Source of the DNA: Vreelandella songnenensis
Lineage (GTDB): Bacteria > Pseudomonadota > Gammaproteobacteria > Pseudomonadales > Halomonadaceae
DNA: 64,000 nt
Assembly (NCBI RefSeq): GCF_003002925.1
Contig: NZ_PVTK01000001.1
Span: 620,001-684,000 of the forward strand
Direction of reading: 5' to 3'
The notes under the pieces: generated by a model
What the model was told of the DNA's origin: nothing
Database searches by the model: none
What the model saw: only the letters and a program-made list of their open reading frames with translations
Program-made: the position numbers and the translations under genes
In this document: positions 26,071-35,001 of the stretch, piece by piece
Position numbering within the stretch: position 1 is the first letter of the stretch
Layout: each line of letters opens with the position of its first letter

Positions 26071-27732
26071 TTAATGCAATGAATTTTCGTTTAAAACCCA
26101 ATTCGCCGCCTTTTCGGCGATCATCAGCGTGGGTGAATTGGTGTTGCCGCTGGTGATCGTCGGCATGACGCCAGCGTCGGCAATCCGCAACCCCTTGATA
26201 CCGCGCACGCGTAGCCGCGCATCTACAACCGCCATGGCATCGTCTGTACGCCCCATTCGCGTAGTGCCCACCGGGTGAAAGATCGTGGTGCCGATATCCC
26301 CCGCCAGACGTGCAAGCTCTTCGTCGGTTTGATACTCCACGCCCGGCTTCACCTCCTCGGGGGCGTACTTGGCAAACGCAGGCATTCCGGCAATACGTCG
26401 GGTCATTCTCAGTGAGTCGGCGGCCACCTTGCGGTCTTCCGGCGTGCTCAGGTAGTTGGGCGCGATGGCCGGCGGCTCGCTCGGGTCGGCGCTTTTCAGG
26501 CGCACTGTCCCCCGGCTGCTCGGGTTCAGGTTGCATACGCTGGCGGTAATCGCGGGGTATGGGTGCAACGGTTGGCCAAATGCTTCAAGACTCAGCGGCT
26601 GCACATGGTACTGAATATTGGGATGCGCGTACTCCGGCGCACTGCGGGTAAAGGCGCCCAGCTGTGAAGGCGCCATGCTCATGGGGCCTGTGCGCTTGCT
26701 TAAATACTCCCAGCCAATTCCCGCTTTCCCCCACCAGGTACTTGCCAAGGCATTAAGTGTTTTAGCCTTGGTGACACGATACACCGAACGGATCTGGAGG
26801 TGATCTTGCAGATTCTCGCCAACGCCCGGAAGATCCTGCACCACGTTAATGGCATGCGCTTGCAGAAGCGCCTTGGGCCCCACGCCAGAAAGCTGCAAAA
26901 GATGCGGTGTGCCGATGGCACCGGCACACAAGATCACCTCCTTGGAGGCCTTTGCCGTCAACTGCCGGCTCTGGCGAAGCAGCTGCGCCCCGCTGCAACG
27001 GGGCGTGCCCTGATCATCATCAAAGCAGAGCCGGTTCACTTGGGTGGAGTGCCATAAGGTCAGGTTGGCGCGCTTCAGCGCTGGGCGTAAAAAGGCCTTG
27101 GCCGTGTTCCAGCGCCAACCGTTGCGCTGGTTGACGTCAAAGTAGGCCACGCCTTCGTTGGTGCCGCGATTGAAATCCTCGGTGCGTGGAATGCCGGCCT
27201 GCTCGGCGGCGCGGGCAAAGTCATCCAGCACTTCCCACTTGAGGCGCTGCTTCTCGACCCGCCACTCGCCTCCATGGCCGTGAAAGTCACGATGCTGGGC
27301 ATCAGCTTCACCGCCACCATCCAGCCGGTAGTGATCTTCATGCCTGATGAAATCTGGCAGGCAGTTTTTCCAGCGCCAGGCGTCATCGCCTGCCACCTGT
27401 GCCCAGTGGTCGTAATCTCGCGCCTGGCCGCGCATGTAGATCATGCCATTAATGCTCGAGCACCCGCCCAGAGTCTTGCCGCGCGGATAGATCAACGAGC
27501 GGCCGTTGAGCCCCTCCTCCGCTTCGGTCTTGAACAGCCAGTCGGTGCGCGGGTTGTTGATACAGTAGAGATAGCCCACCGGAATATGGATCCAATGGTA
27601 GTTATCGCGCCCGCCCGCTTCGATCAACAGCACGCGGTTTTCAGGATTGGCACTTAGCCGGTTGGCCATCAGGCAACCGGCCGTACCGGCGCCTATCACG
27701 ATGTAGTCGAACGACGTTTGTTGTTGTGTCAT
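26071..27732 (-). CDS. GMC family FAD-dependent oxidoreductase
   Basis: A 553-residue flavoenzyme of the glucose-methanol-choline family, oxidising an alcohol to an aldehyde. The FAD-binding motif GAGTAG (residues 14-19) follows FDYIVI, and the GMC signature GKTLGGCSSINGMIYMRG is near residue 85. The catalytic His lies in HPVGTTRMG and the Asn in SGNTNSPT. It resembles choline- or alkanol-dehydrogenase-like members, but the substrate is open. The ATG at 27732 with AAAGG upstream is preferred over a TTG seven codons earlier. It is divergent from an aldehyde dehydrogenase that could act on its product. Confidence 0.9.
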   Translation of the reverse strand: MTQQQTSFDYIVIGAGTAGCLMANRLSANPENRVLLIEAGGRDNYHWIHIPVGYLYCINNPRTDWLFKTEAEEGLNGRSLIYPRGKTLGGCSSINGMIYMRGQARDYDHWAQVAGDDAWRWKNCLPDFIRHEDHYRLDGGGEADAQHRDFHGHGGEWRVEKQRLKWEVLDDFARAAEQAGIPRTEDFNRGTNEGVAYFDVNQRNGWRWNTAKAFLRPALKRANLTLWHSTQVNRLCFDDDQGTPRCSGAQLLRQSRQLTAKASKEVILCAGAIGTPHLLQLSGVGPKALLQAHAINVVQDLPGVGENLQDHLQIRSVYRVTKAKTLNALASTWWGKAGIGWEYLSKRTGPMSMAPSQLGAFTRSAPEYAHPNIQYHVQPLSLEAFGQPLHPYPAITASVCNLNPSSRGTVRLKSADPSEPPAIAPNYLSTPEDRKVAADSLRMTRRIAGMPAFAKYAPEEVKPGVEYQTDEELARLAGDIGTTIFHPVGTTRMGRTDDAMAVVDARLRVRGIKGLRIADAGVMPTITSGNTNSPTLMIAEKAANWVLNENSLH

Positions 27733-27868
27733 TACTACTACCTTTATAAGCAACGCTTACAGAACATAGCGCAGATTCAAAGAGGCGCGCCAGGGCACAC
27801 ACTGAGCGATGCAGAAGGCAGAAGAAAAACAGTGAGTGAACGCTTTGAAAACAGAGTTGCCACAAGAT

Positions 27869-27891
27869 TAGACAGACAGGCGGGTTGTCTA
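27869..27891. promoter_or_regulatory. inverted repeat TAGACA-N11-TGTCTA in a divergent promoter
   Basis: A perfect 6-bp inverted repeat separated by 11 nt lies between the GMC oxidoreductase and aldehyde dehydrogenase genes. It is operator-like, and no regulator gene is adjacent. Confidence 0.3.
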
Positions 27892-27914
27892 CTAAAGTGG
27901 ATAACGAACTTGAT

Positions 27915-27930
27915 TAGACCAGTCGGTTTA
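27915..27930. promoter_or_regulatory. TetR-type palindrome before the aldehyde dehydrogenase
   Basis: TAGACC-AGTC-GGTTTA is a palindrome with one mismatched pair, 45 nt upstream of the aldehyde dehydrogenase start. As I recall, operators of NemR-like TetR repressors have a similar TAGACC/GGTCTA form. Assignment is tentative. Confidence 0.35.
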
Positions 27931-27975
27931 GGCCGATATGGACCTTGAAGCGTTGATCTAAAGATAGGAGATCTT

Positions 27976-29358
27976 ATGAGCAACAGCATCACTACTGTTA
28001 ATCCGACCACCGGCGAAACGCTGAACACCTACACGCTGATGGATTCCAGCCAGGCAAAGCAGATTGTCGAGGCCAGCTACCAGGCCTTTCTCGATTGGCG
28101 CCTACAGTCACTTGAACAGCGCGCCAAGGTGGTCAAAGCCATTGGCCAAGCGCTAGGCGACAATAAGGAAGCGTTGGCCGAGCTCATGGTCAAGGAGATG
28201 GGCAAGCCGCCCGAACAGGCGCGCCAGGAAGTGGATCTGTGCGTAGGTATCTGTGACTACACGGCGGAGCAGGGTCCGAAAAAACTGGCCGATGAAGAGC
28301 GCAAACCCGGTAACGGCGAGCGTGGCTTCATTACTTATTCGCCCATGGGCGTCATCTACGGCATTCAGCCGTGGAACTTCCCGGCCTATCAGGTGGTGCG
28401 CTACTCGATCGCCAACATCATGGCGGGTAATAGCGTACTGCTGAAACACGCCGAAAACGTGACCGGCAGCGGCCTTTTGCTGGAAAAGATTTACCGCGAA
28501 GCGGGTCTGCCGGAAAACGTCTTCCGCACGCTGGTGATCTCTCACGATGTATCCGATGAAGTGATCGCCCATAAAGCCGTGCGCGGTGTCACGCTTACCG
28601 GCAGCGACGGCGCCGGGCGCAAGGTTGCCGCGAAAGCCGCCGAGAACCTGAAGAAGACCGTACTGGAGCTGGGCTCTAACGACGCGTTCCTGGTACTCGA
28701 TGATGCTGATCTTGACGTTGCGGTGAACACCTGCGTGCAGGGCCGGGTCTTCAACGGAGGCCAGACGTGTGTGGCGGCCAAGCGTTTTGTGGTCACCGAA
28801 GCCAACTATGACGCCTTCAAGGAGCGCTTCGTCGAGAAGATGAAGTCGCTGAAAGTCGGTGACCCGAATGACAGTGATACGGACCTTGGCCCCATGGCGC
28901 GTGTCGATCTGCGCGATGCGCTGCACGAGCAGGTAGAAGAGAGCGTCAAGAACGGTGCCAAGATACTGTGCGGCGGTGAAAAACCCGCAGGTAAAGGCGC
29001 GTTCTATCCGGTCACCGTGCTGGACAACGTCACCCCCGGCCAGCCAGCGTATGATGATGAGCTGTTCGGCCCGGTAGCGGCGCTGATTCGTGCCAAGGAT
29101 GATGAAGACGCCATGCGCATTGCCAACGACAGCCGCTATGGCCTGGGCGGCGGCATCATTTCCAAGGACACCAAGCGTGCCACGGAACTTGCCAGCAAGT
29201 ACTTCGATACCGGCATGGTATTCATCAACGGCTTTGGTGTAGCCACCCCGGAAATGCCGTTTGGCGGCGTCAAGGACTCCGGCTATGGCCGCGAGCACGG
29301 CGGCTTTGGCATGCATGAGTTTGTCAACGCCAAGGCGGTCATCGTGGTCAGCGAGTAA
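27976..29358 (+). CDS. NAD(P)-dependent aldehyde dehydrogenase, succinate-semialdehyde type
   Basis: A 460-residue aldehyde dehydrogenase resembling the Sad/GabD-like subgroup. The cofactor-binding region is PWNFPAYQVVRYSI. The catalytic glutamate lies in VLELGSND and the nucleophilic Cys in GGQTCVAAKRF. MPFGGVKDSGYGREHG near the C terminus is the usual closing motif. GGAG lies 6-9 nt before the ATG. It is divergent from a GMC alcohol oxidase across a 243-bp region with palindromes, suggesting a two-step alcohol-to-acid route. Succinate semialdehyde is the most likely substrate by family, not proven. Confidence 0.9.
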   Translation: MSNSITTVNPTTGETLNTYTLMDSSQAKQIVEASYQAFLDWRLQSLEQRAKVVKAIGQALGDNKEALAELMVKEMGKPPEQARQEVDLCVGICDYTAEQGPKKLADEERKPGNGERGFITYSPMGVIYGIQPWNFPAYQVVRYSIANIMAGNSVLLKHAENVTGSGLLLEKIYREAGLPENVFRTLVISHDVSDEVIAHKAVRGVTLTGSDGAGRKVAAKAAENLKKTVLELGSNDAFLVLDDADLDVAVNTCVQGRVFNGGQTCVAAKRFVVTEANYDAFKERFVEKMKSLKVGDPNDSDTDLGPMARVDLRDALHEQVEESVKNGAKILCGGEKPAGKGAFYPVTVLDNVTPGQPAYDDELFGPVAALIRAKDDEDAMRIANDSRYGLGGGIISKDTKRATELASKYFDTGMVFINGFGVATPEMPFGGVKDSGYGREHGGFGMHEFVNAKAVIVVSE

Positions 29359-29394
29359 AACCGCTTAACCGCGACGCTGCTGCGTCAAGAAGTG

Positions 29395-29426
29395 CGCCGC
29401 ACGCCTATCAAGGCGTGCGGCGTTTT
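29395..29426 (+). terminator. rho-independent terminator of the aldehyde dehydrogenase gene
   Basis: A perfect 12-bp stem (CGCCGCACGCCT and complement) around the loop ATCA is followed directly by TTTT. It lies just before the convergent pgpA stop codon. Confidence 0.88.
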
Positions 29427-29436
29427 CTTTAACTGC

Positions 29437-29916
29437 CTAACCCCGCTGCAAAGTACGACGCTTGTAGAGCGTGACCAGTACGGCGACCACCACCCAGGTG
29501 ACCAGCGCGGCAATCACATCATCCAGCACGATCCCCAGCCCCCCTTGCGCGTACTCGGCCAAATGAATCGGCGGCGGTTTCAGCGCGTCAAAAAAACGGT
29601 AAACCACAAAGGCAAGGGCCATTATCCATGGCGTACGCGCAGCCTGCATGCCGATCACTGTCAGCGGAAAGGCCAGATACTCATCGGCCACGATGCTGCC
29701 ATGATCCAGCCCCGCGTAGTGCCAGGCAGCCACATGGCAGATAGGTACCGCCAGGGCCAGCAGCCCGGCCATGATCAGCCACTGCTGGCCGGTTGGACGG
29801 CCAAGCAGCCACCACGCCAGGGGTATCCCCAACAGGGAACCAAACGTGCCCGGTGCGACGGGAAGCATTCCCAAACCAAAGCCGGCGGCTATCCAGAAGT
29901 TGGCGGTATCCAGCAT
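29437..29916 (-). CDS. pgpA: phosphatidylglycerophosphatase A
   Basis: A 159-residue inner-membrane phosphatase that converts phosphatidylglycerophosphate to phosphatidylglycerol. Family motifs are all present: GTFGSLLGIPLAW, the acidic DHGSIVADEYLAFP, YRFFDALKPPPI and GGLGIVLDDVIA. Several hydrophobic helices span the protein. The ATG at 29916 overlaps the previous stop codon (TGATG), so it is translationally coupled to the DUF533 gene rather than to the usual thiL/nusB neighbours. The open frame includes a TTG one codon earlier. Confidence 0.93.
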   Translation of the reverse strand: MLDTANFWIAAGFGLGMLPVAPGTFGSLLGIPLAWWLLGRPTGQQWLIMAGLLALAVPICHVAAWHYAGLDHGSIVADEYLAFPLTVIGMQAARTPWIMALAFVVYRFFDALKPPPIHLAEYAQGGLGIVLDDVIAALVTWVVVAVLVTLYKRRTLQRG

Positions 29917-30644
29917 CAACCCGCCTGCACTGCCTGGCGCTCGAGCTCGCGGGCCATCTCTTCAGGCAGATTCAGGGCGCTGGCCAACTGATCAAGCCAG
30001 GCGCGCTCCATGGGGTTCTGGTCATCCACTACCGCTACGCTGATCAGGTACATCTCGCGGGCAGCCTGGGGCGAATCCGCCTCACGCGCTAGCGCCTCGG
30101 CGTCCAACGGTGTTTTCAACTGCTGCGCTACCCAGTCATGCATCTCCTGGTCAGCGCCCAGCGCGTCAATCTGTTCGGTAATCAGCGCCTGCTCCTGCTC
30201 GTCGATATGACCATCGGCGCGAGCGGCCATGATCATCGCCTGCAAGAGCTCCAGGCTGCGCCGCTCCTGAATCTCGCCGCTGAGCACCTCTACCCGCTCG
30301 CCTTCGGTTGCTTGCGCCCGGGAATCCGCACCACCGCCGCTCTTGGCCGCCAGGGAACTCTGCCACGCTTTCCAGGCCAGCATGCCCACGCCGGCGATGG
30401 CACCGTACTTGAGCACCTTGCCGCCCATGCTGCGCCCGCGTTTGGAGCCGACCAGCATGCCCATGGCGCCACCGCCGAGCAGGCTTTTGATATCCAGCCC
30501 GCTCGATGAGCTGCCCTGACCACCGCTGCCACCCAGCTGCTTTGAAAGGCCGCTCAGCATGCCTTTGACATCGACACCACTGCCGCCTTGCTGGCTACCG
30601 CTGGCCTGCTGCATCAACTGCTGAAGAATCTTGCTCGCGTTCAT
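29916..30644 (-). CDS. DUF533 / TerB-like family protein
   Basis: A 242-residue protein. A low-complexity Gly/Ser-rich N-terminal third (GGSGGQGSSSSGLDIKSLLGG) is followed by a short hydrophobic Gly-Ala segment (about residues 70-95). The C-terminal helical domain (LLQAMIMAARADGHIDEQE, then ITEQIDALGAD) contains the acidic DGHID motif of TerB-type domains. E. coli YebE is of this kind. Function is unknown, though envelope-stress regulation is reported for YebE-like proteins. AAAGGAG precedes the ATG. Coupled to pgpA by a 1-nt overlap. Confidence 0.88.
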   Translation of the reverse strand: MNASKILQQLMQQASGSQQGGSGVDVKGMLSGLSKQLGGSGGQGSSSSGLDIKSLLGGGAMGMLVGSKRGRSMGGKVLKYGAIAGVGMLAWKAWQSSLAAKSGGGADSRAQATEGERVEVLSGEIQERRSLELLQAMIMAARADGHIDEQEQALITEQIDALGADQEMHDWVAQQLKTPLDAEALAREADSPQAAREMYLISVAVVDDQNPMERAWLDQLASALNLPEEMARELERQAVQAG

Positions 30645-30710
30645 TCTTGTACTCCTTTGACGAATGAAATGGGGGTTCGTATAGCCACCGTTTGACCGAC
30701 GCCAGGTCGA

Positions 30711-33700
30711 TCAGGGTGCCAGCACGCCCTGCACCTGCACCGTACTTCCCTGGCGGCTGGCGCGCACCTCTATACGAACCGGCATCTGCTCCTTGAGTTC
30801 GCTGACATGGGAAATAATCCCGATCATGCGCCCGCCCATCTGCAGTTCGCTCAACATGTTGATAGCCTGGTCAAGCGCGTCCTGATCCAGGCTGCCAAAG
30901 CCTTCATCGATAAACAGCGTGTCCAGCTGTATGCCGCCGGCGTAGGCCTGCACCACATCGGAAAGCCCGAGCGCCAGCGCTAACGCCGCCATGAACGACT
31001 CGCCGCCGGACAGCGTGGCGACCGGCCGGTTCTTGCCGGTGTAGGTATCCGCCACGTCCAGCTCCAGGCCCGAGGCCTTGTTGCCTTTGGACGGGTCTTC
31101 CCGGCGCACCAGCTGATAGCGCCCACGGCTCATGCGCACCAGGCGCTCGGAGGCCTGGATCAGCACGTCATCGAGCAGCACGCCGAGCACAAAGCGTTGC
31201 AGGCTGATGCGGTGTCCGGTGCGGCCGTTGGCTATTTCGCTTAGCGTGCCCCACAACCGGTAATCCGCCTCGAGCTCGGCCTGGGCTGCATGCGCGGCGG
31301 CGAGTGTTCTACGAATACCTTCCAGAGTGTTACGCCGGCTGTCCAGGGCTCGCCACTCATCCAGCCGAGCCTGCTCTTCGGCCTGGGCTGCGTCACTCAA
31401 CGCCTTGAGCGCCGGCATATCCGGCGGTGCCTGTTCGGCAAGCTGGGCGTGATAATTCTGCAACGCACCTTCAAGCTCCGCCAGGCGGCGCTGATACGCC
31501 TCTACCTGGGCGGTAAGCGACTGGCGCGCGGCGTCATCCAACTGGGCAGCGCCAAACGCTGCCTCATCTTCAAACGGGCTCTGGGCGAGGGCTGCCTGCC
31601 ATTCGGCCTGCGCCATTTCAAGCGCCTGCCCACTGCGCTCCAGGCGCTGGGTCGCACCACTCAACTGCTCTTCGGCCCTGGCCTGCCGAGTCTGGCTATC
31701 GGCCAGCGCTTGGCGGGCCTGCTCCCACTCCTTCTCACGCGTGGCGATTTGCTGCTCCAGTACCCCCAGGGTTCGGCGCAGGGCATCGGGGTCGCGGGCG
31801 TCTTCAGGCAGCGCCTGGCTCAGCTGGTCGCGCTGGCTTTCAAGGCGCAACGCCTCTTCTCGCGCCTTTTCCACCGCTGGCCGCTGGGTCTTGAGGGTTC
31901 TGTCGAGCGCCCCCCACTCGCGCCGCAATCCCTCCCGTGCGGCGTGCTGCTCGGCGATATCGCGCTCAACGCGCAAGCGGCGCTGGGCCTGCTCGCGAAG
32001 GCTTTCGCAGGCGCTGTCCAGCGCCGACAGCGGTTGTTCGGCCCACGTGCCTAGCTGCTGGCGCAGCCGCTGGTGCTGTTCGCGGTGATAGCCGAACTGC
32101 TGGGCAAGCTGTGCCTGCTGCCGCTGGGCTTTTTCAAGCGTCTGCCGGGCAGTTTCCTGGGCGGCGCGAGCCTTTTCAACCTGCGCCTGAGTCACCACAT
32201 CGCCACCCTCCGTCGCCGGTGACGGATGCTCCAGGCTGCCGCAGACCGGGCAAGGTGCCTGATACGCCAAGGTCAGCGCCAGCGCCGCGGCCTGACCCTG
32301 ATGCCAACGCATCTCCTGCTCGGTGGCGTAGCGTTCGGCCTGAGTGGCTTCATCTTGGCGCTGGTCTAGCGCTTCACTTGCCCGCTGCTGCTGAACGGCC
32401 AGCTCCTGCCCTTGGCGATCAAGCTTCTCCAGCTCCTGGCGCTGAGCGTACAGCTGCTCATGGCGCTCAAGCGCTGAAGGGGCGCTGGCCAAGCGCTGGA
32501 ACTCTTGCTGTAACTGTTCAAGGCGCGTGCCGATGGCCTCGCCTTGTTTACGAATGCTTTCCAGCTGGGCTTCATCACGCTTGAGCGCGCCGTCTACCTG
32601 CTGCCAAGCGCTCTGCGCGTGGACAAAGCGCGCCTGCAGTTCGCTTAACTGCTGCCCTTGGTGGATAAACTCGCCCAGCTGGCGGTGGCGTTCGCGTAGG
32701 GCGGGCAGCTCTTCACTGCGCTGACGGGCGGCTTCGAGTGCCTTGACAGCATGCTGAGTCTGCGCGTGCTGGGCAGTAAGCCCGGCCTGGGCCTGATGCT
32801 GCTCGGTTTGGGCGCTGGTTCGCGCCTCCTTTGCCTGCAACAGAGCCGTTTGCTGGGGGTGCAGTGCCTGGGCGCGCGCCGCCTGCTCCAAGCGACGCTG
32901 CGACTGCGCGATGGCGCCCTGCTGCTCAAGATGGCGGGCCTTGTCCGCGGCCAGCGCTTCGCGCGCCTCGAACTGACGTTGCAGCGCCTGGGCGTCGTTG
33001 CGCCGCTTTTCAGCCTGGCGCCTGCGCTGCTGTGCGACTTCAAAGGCTTGCAGTGCGCTCGCTACCTGCGGGGTCAGCGCCTGCCACTCCTGCTCCAGGG
33101 CGGGTTCGCTTTCCAGTGCGCCGCCGGTCAGAATGCCGCGGATATGCTGGCGGTGATCGTTCACCGCGCGCTCGATCTGGTTGGCCTGGGTGCGCAGGCG
33201 CTCTTCGATGCGCTGGAAAATGTGCGTCTGAAACAGCTGGGAGAAGATCTTTTCGCGGTCCTTGGACTCGGCCAGCAGCAGCTCACGGAACTTGCCCTGG
33301 GGCAGCACCATCACCTGGCGAAACTGGCTGGCATCCAGGCCCAGCAGCGTCTGCACCTGGGTGTTGGCATCGCTGACGCTTCGGGCTACCAGGCACTCGT
33401 CCTCTTCTCCCGTTGCGGTCAATGTCCATAACTGGGCTTCCGCGCTCTGGGTAGTGGTGCCTTCCCCCCGCGCCTTGGGCCGCTCCTGCTGGGGCACTCG
33501 GCGTACCCGGTAGGCGCTACCGCGAAGGTAAAAATCCAGCGAAACCTCGGTCAATAGTGAAGCATCCGCCTGATCGCAGCGCATCTGCGTGCCCGAACGC
33601 TCGTCGCCGGTGGTCTGGCCGTAGAGGGCGAAACAGATGGCGTCCAGAATCGAGCTCTTGCCCGCTCCTGTCGGCCCGTTGATCAGAAAAAGCGGGCTCT

Positions 33701-33779
33701 TGCCCAACTGTGCGAAATCGATGGTTTCAACGGCGGCGAAAGGCCCGAAGGCCTGCATGGTCAGCGCCAGCGGGGTCAT
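30711..33779 (-). CDS. sbcC: exonuclease SbcC, SMC-like ATPase subunit
   Basis: A 1022-residue Rad50-like ATPase that works with SbcD to cleave hairpin and protein-blocked DNA ends. Walker A is NGPTGAGKSS near residue 37. A long Gln/Glu/Arg-rich coiled coil fills the middle and carries the zinc hook CPVCG near residue 508. The signature LSGGESF and the Walker B/D-loop LFIDEGFGSLDQDALD are near the C terminus. Length matches E. coli SbcC. Its ATG overlaps the sbcD stop by 4 nt, so the pair is one operon. Confidence 0.96.
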   Translation of the reverse strand: MTPLALTMQAFGPFAAVETIDFAQLGKSPLFLINGPTGAGKSSILDAICFALYGQTTGDERSGTQMRCDQADASLLTEVSLDFYLRGSAYRVRRVPQQERPKARGEGTTTQSAEAQLWTLTATGEEDECLVARSVSDANTQVQTLLGLDASQFRQVMVLPQGKFRELLLAESKDREKIFSQLFQTHIFQRIEERLRTQANQIERAVNDHRQHIRGILTGGALESEPALEQEWQALTPQVASALQAFEVAQQRRRQAEKRRNDAQALQRQFEAREALAADKARHLEQQGAIAQSQRRLEQAARAQALHPQQTALLQAKEARTSAQTEQHQAQAGLTAQHAQTQHAVKALEAARQRSEELPALRERHRQLGEFIHQGQQLSELQARFVHAQSAWQQVDGALKRDEAQLESIRKQGEAIGTRLEQLQQEFQRLASAPSALERHEQLYAQRQELEKLDRQGQELAVQQQRASEALDQRQDEATQAERYATEQEMRWHQGQAAALALTLAYQAPCPVCGSLEHPSPATEGGDVVTQAQVEKARAAQETARQTLEKAQRQQAQLAQQFGYHREQHQRLRQQLGTWAEQPLSALDSACESLREQAQRRLRVERDIAEQHAAREGLRREWGALDRTLKTQRPAVEKAREEALRLESQRDQLSQALPEDARDPDALRRTLGVLEQQIATREKEWEQARQALADSQTRQARAEEQLSGATQRLERSGQALEMAQAEWQAALAQSPFEDEAAFGAAQLDDAARQSLTAQVEAYQRRLAELEGALQNYHAQLAEQAPPDMPALKALSDAAQAEEQARLDEWRALDSRRNTLEGIRRTLAAAHAAQAELEADYRLWGTLSEIANGRTGHRISLQRFVLGVLLDDVLIQASERLVRMSRGRYQLVRREDPSKGNKASGLELDVADTYTGKNRPVATLSGGESFMAALALALGLSDVVQAYAGGIQLDTLFIDEGFGSLDQDALDQAINMLSELQMGGRMIGIISHVSELKEQMPVRIEVRASRQGSTVQVQGVLAP

Positions 33780-34924
33780 GGGCCTTGCTCCTCATCACGC
33801 TTGAGCTCGCCAATCAGCTTGCTCATGGCGCTCGCCTGCTCGGTGTTCATGGGCTCGCCGCTGGTCTGCGCAAAAAAGTCGCTGAACATGTCCAGCGCAT
33901 CGAAGCGCAGCCGCTCACGACTAAGCTGCTGGCGCTGCTGGCTGCCGAGCATGCCGGGCTTTTCCAGGTGCAGCACGTTGGGGTATACCGCGCGCAGTTT
34001 ACCCATGGGATCGAGAATGGCGTGGCGGTCGGTCAGCCGCACCAGCAGGTAGTCATCGGCCTTGGGATCGCCTTGGCCCTGTGTCAGCAAGGCGTCAAGC
34101 TCACCCTCGAGCACGCGCACATCGCGACGCGGCGTAAGTGGAATGTGCTCGGTCTGAACGCTGCCCGCCTCGTCGATATCCACCAGCGTCACGCCCTTAC
34201 GCTGGGACGCCTCGGAAAAACTGTACTTGAGCAGCGAGCCGCTGTAGCGAATATGTTCCCCGCCACGGAACTGCGGGCCGTGCAGGTGGCCAAGGGCCAC
34301 ATAGGTGAAGTGCTGCATGGGCTCCCAGGCGACGCTTTCCGCCCCACCCAGGGTGAGCGGCCGCTCGGAGTCTGACGCGCTGCCGCCATCCACGAAGCAG
34401 TGGCTCATGAGAAGCGTCGGGCGGGTAGCGTGGCGCTGCTCGTCGATACGCTCGACCAGATAGCGGTGGGCGCTGTCGAAATCGCGCACTTCAACGCCAA
34501 ACTGGCTGCGCACGTATTCCGGGTCGGCGTAGGGCACGCCAAAGATATCGACCTCGAGGCCGCCAAGCGACAGGGTCACCGGGGAGAAGCAGTTGGCCAG
34601 ATCAGAAAGAATATGCAGGCCAGCCTGGCGCAGGTGGCGGGCGCCGAAGCGCAGGCGTTCGGCGCCGTCATGGTTGCCTGAAATGATGACGACCGGCAGG
34701 CCGCGGGCCTGGCAAAGCTCGCCCAGCACGTCGTCGAGCAGCGTTACCGCCGCAGCAGGCGGCACCGAGCGGTCAAAGATATCGCCCGCGATAAGGACCG
34801 CGTCGACGGCTTCGCGATCGACTATCTCGATCAGTTGCTCTAGAACGTGGCGCTGGTCTTCAAGCAAAGAGACGTTGTGAAACAGCCGCCCCAGATGCCA
34901 ATCGGCGGTATGCAGTAAACGCAT
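33776..34924 (-). CDS. sbcD: exonuclease SbcD, nuclease subunit
   Basis: A 382-residue Mre11-like phosphoesterase. The metal-binding motifs are LHTADWHLGR (residues 4-13), VLIAGDIFD, ISGNHD, MSHCFV and YVALGHLHGP. These are the complete set for the two-manganese active site. With SbcC it forms a nuclease that processes hairpins and double-strand-break ends. The ATG has a weak GAG upstream. It is the first gene of sbcDC, with the intergenic space before nadE on its other side. Confidence 0.96.
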   Translation of the reverse strand: MRLLHTADWHLGRLFHNVSLLEDQRHVLEQLIEIVDREAVDAVLIAGDIFDRSVPPAAAVTLLDDVLGELCQARGLPVVIISGNHDGAERLRFGARHLRQAGLHILSDLANCFSPVTLSLGGLEVDIFGVPYADPEYVRSQFGVEVRDFDSAHRYLVERIDEQRHATRPTLLMSHCFVDGGSASDSERPLTLGGAESVAWEPMQHFTYVALGHLHGPQFRGGEHIRYSGSLLKYSFSEASQRKGVTLVDIDEAGSVQTEHIPLTPRRDVRVLEGELDALLTQGQGDPKADDYLLVRLTDRHAILDPMGKLRAVYPNVLHLEKPGMLGSQQRQQLSRERLRFDALDMFSDFFAQTSGEPMNTEQASAMSKLIGELKRDEEQGP

Positions 34925-35001
34925 GGCAGGCTCAACAGCAGGTTAGGTTGTAGCATCATAACAACCTAACCGTGCGGCGTTTAGCCCAAGCTGACCTGCT
35001 T

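Noticed and set aside
28153..29316. Long minus-strand open frame (387 codons) opposite the aldehyde dehydrogenase
   Set aside because: No recognisable family, whereas the plus strand encodes a complete enzyme with catalytic residues.
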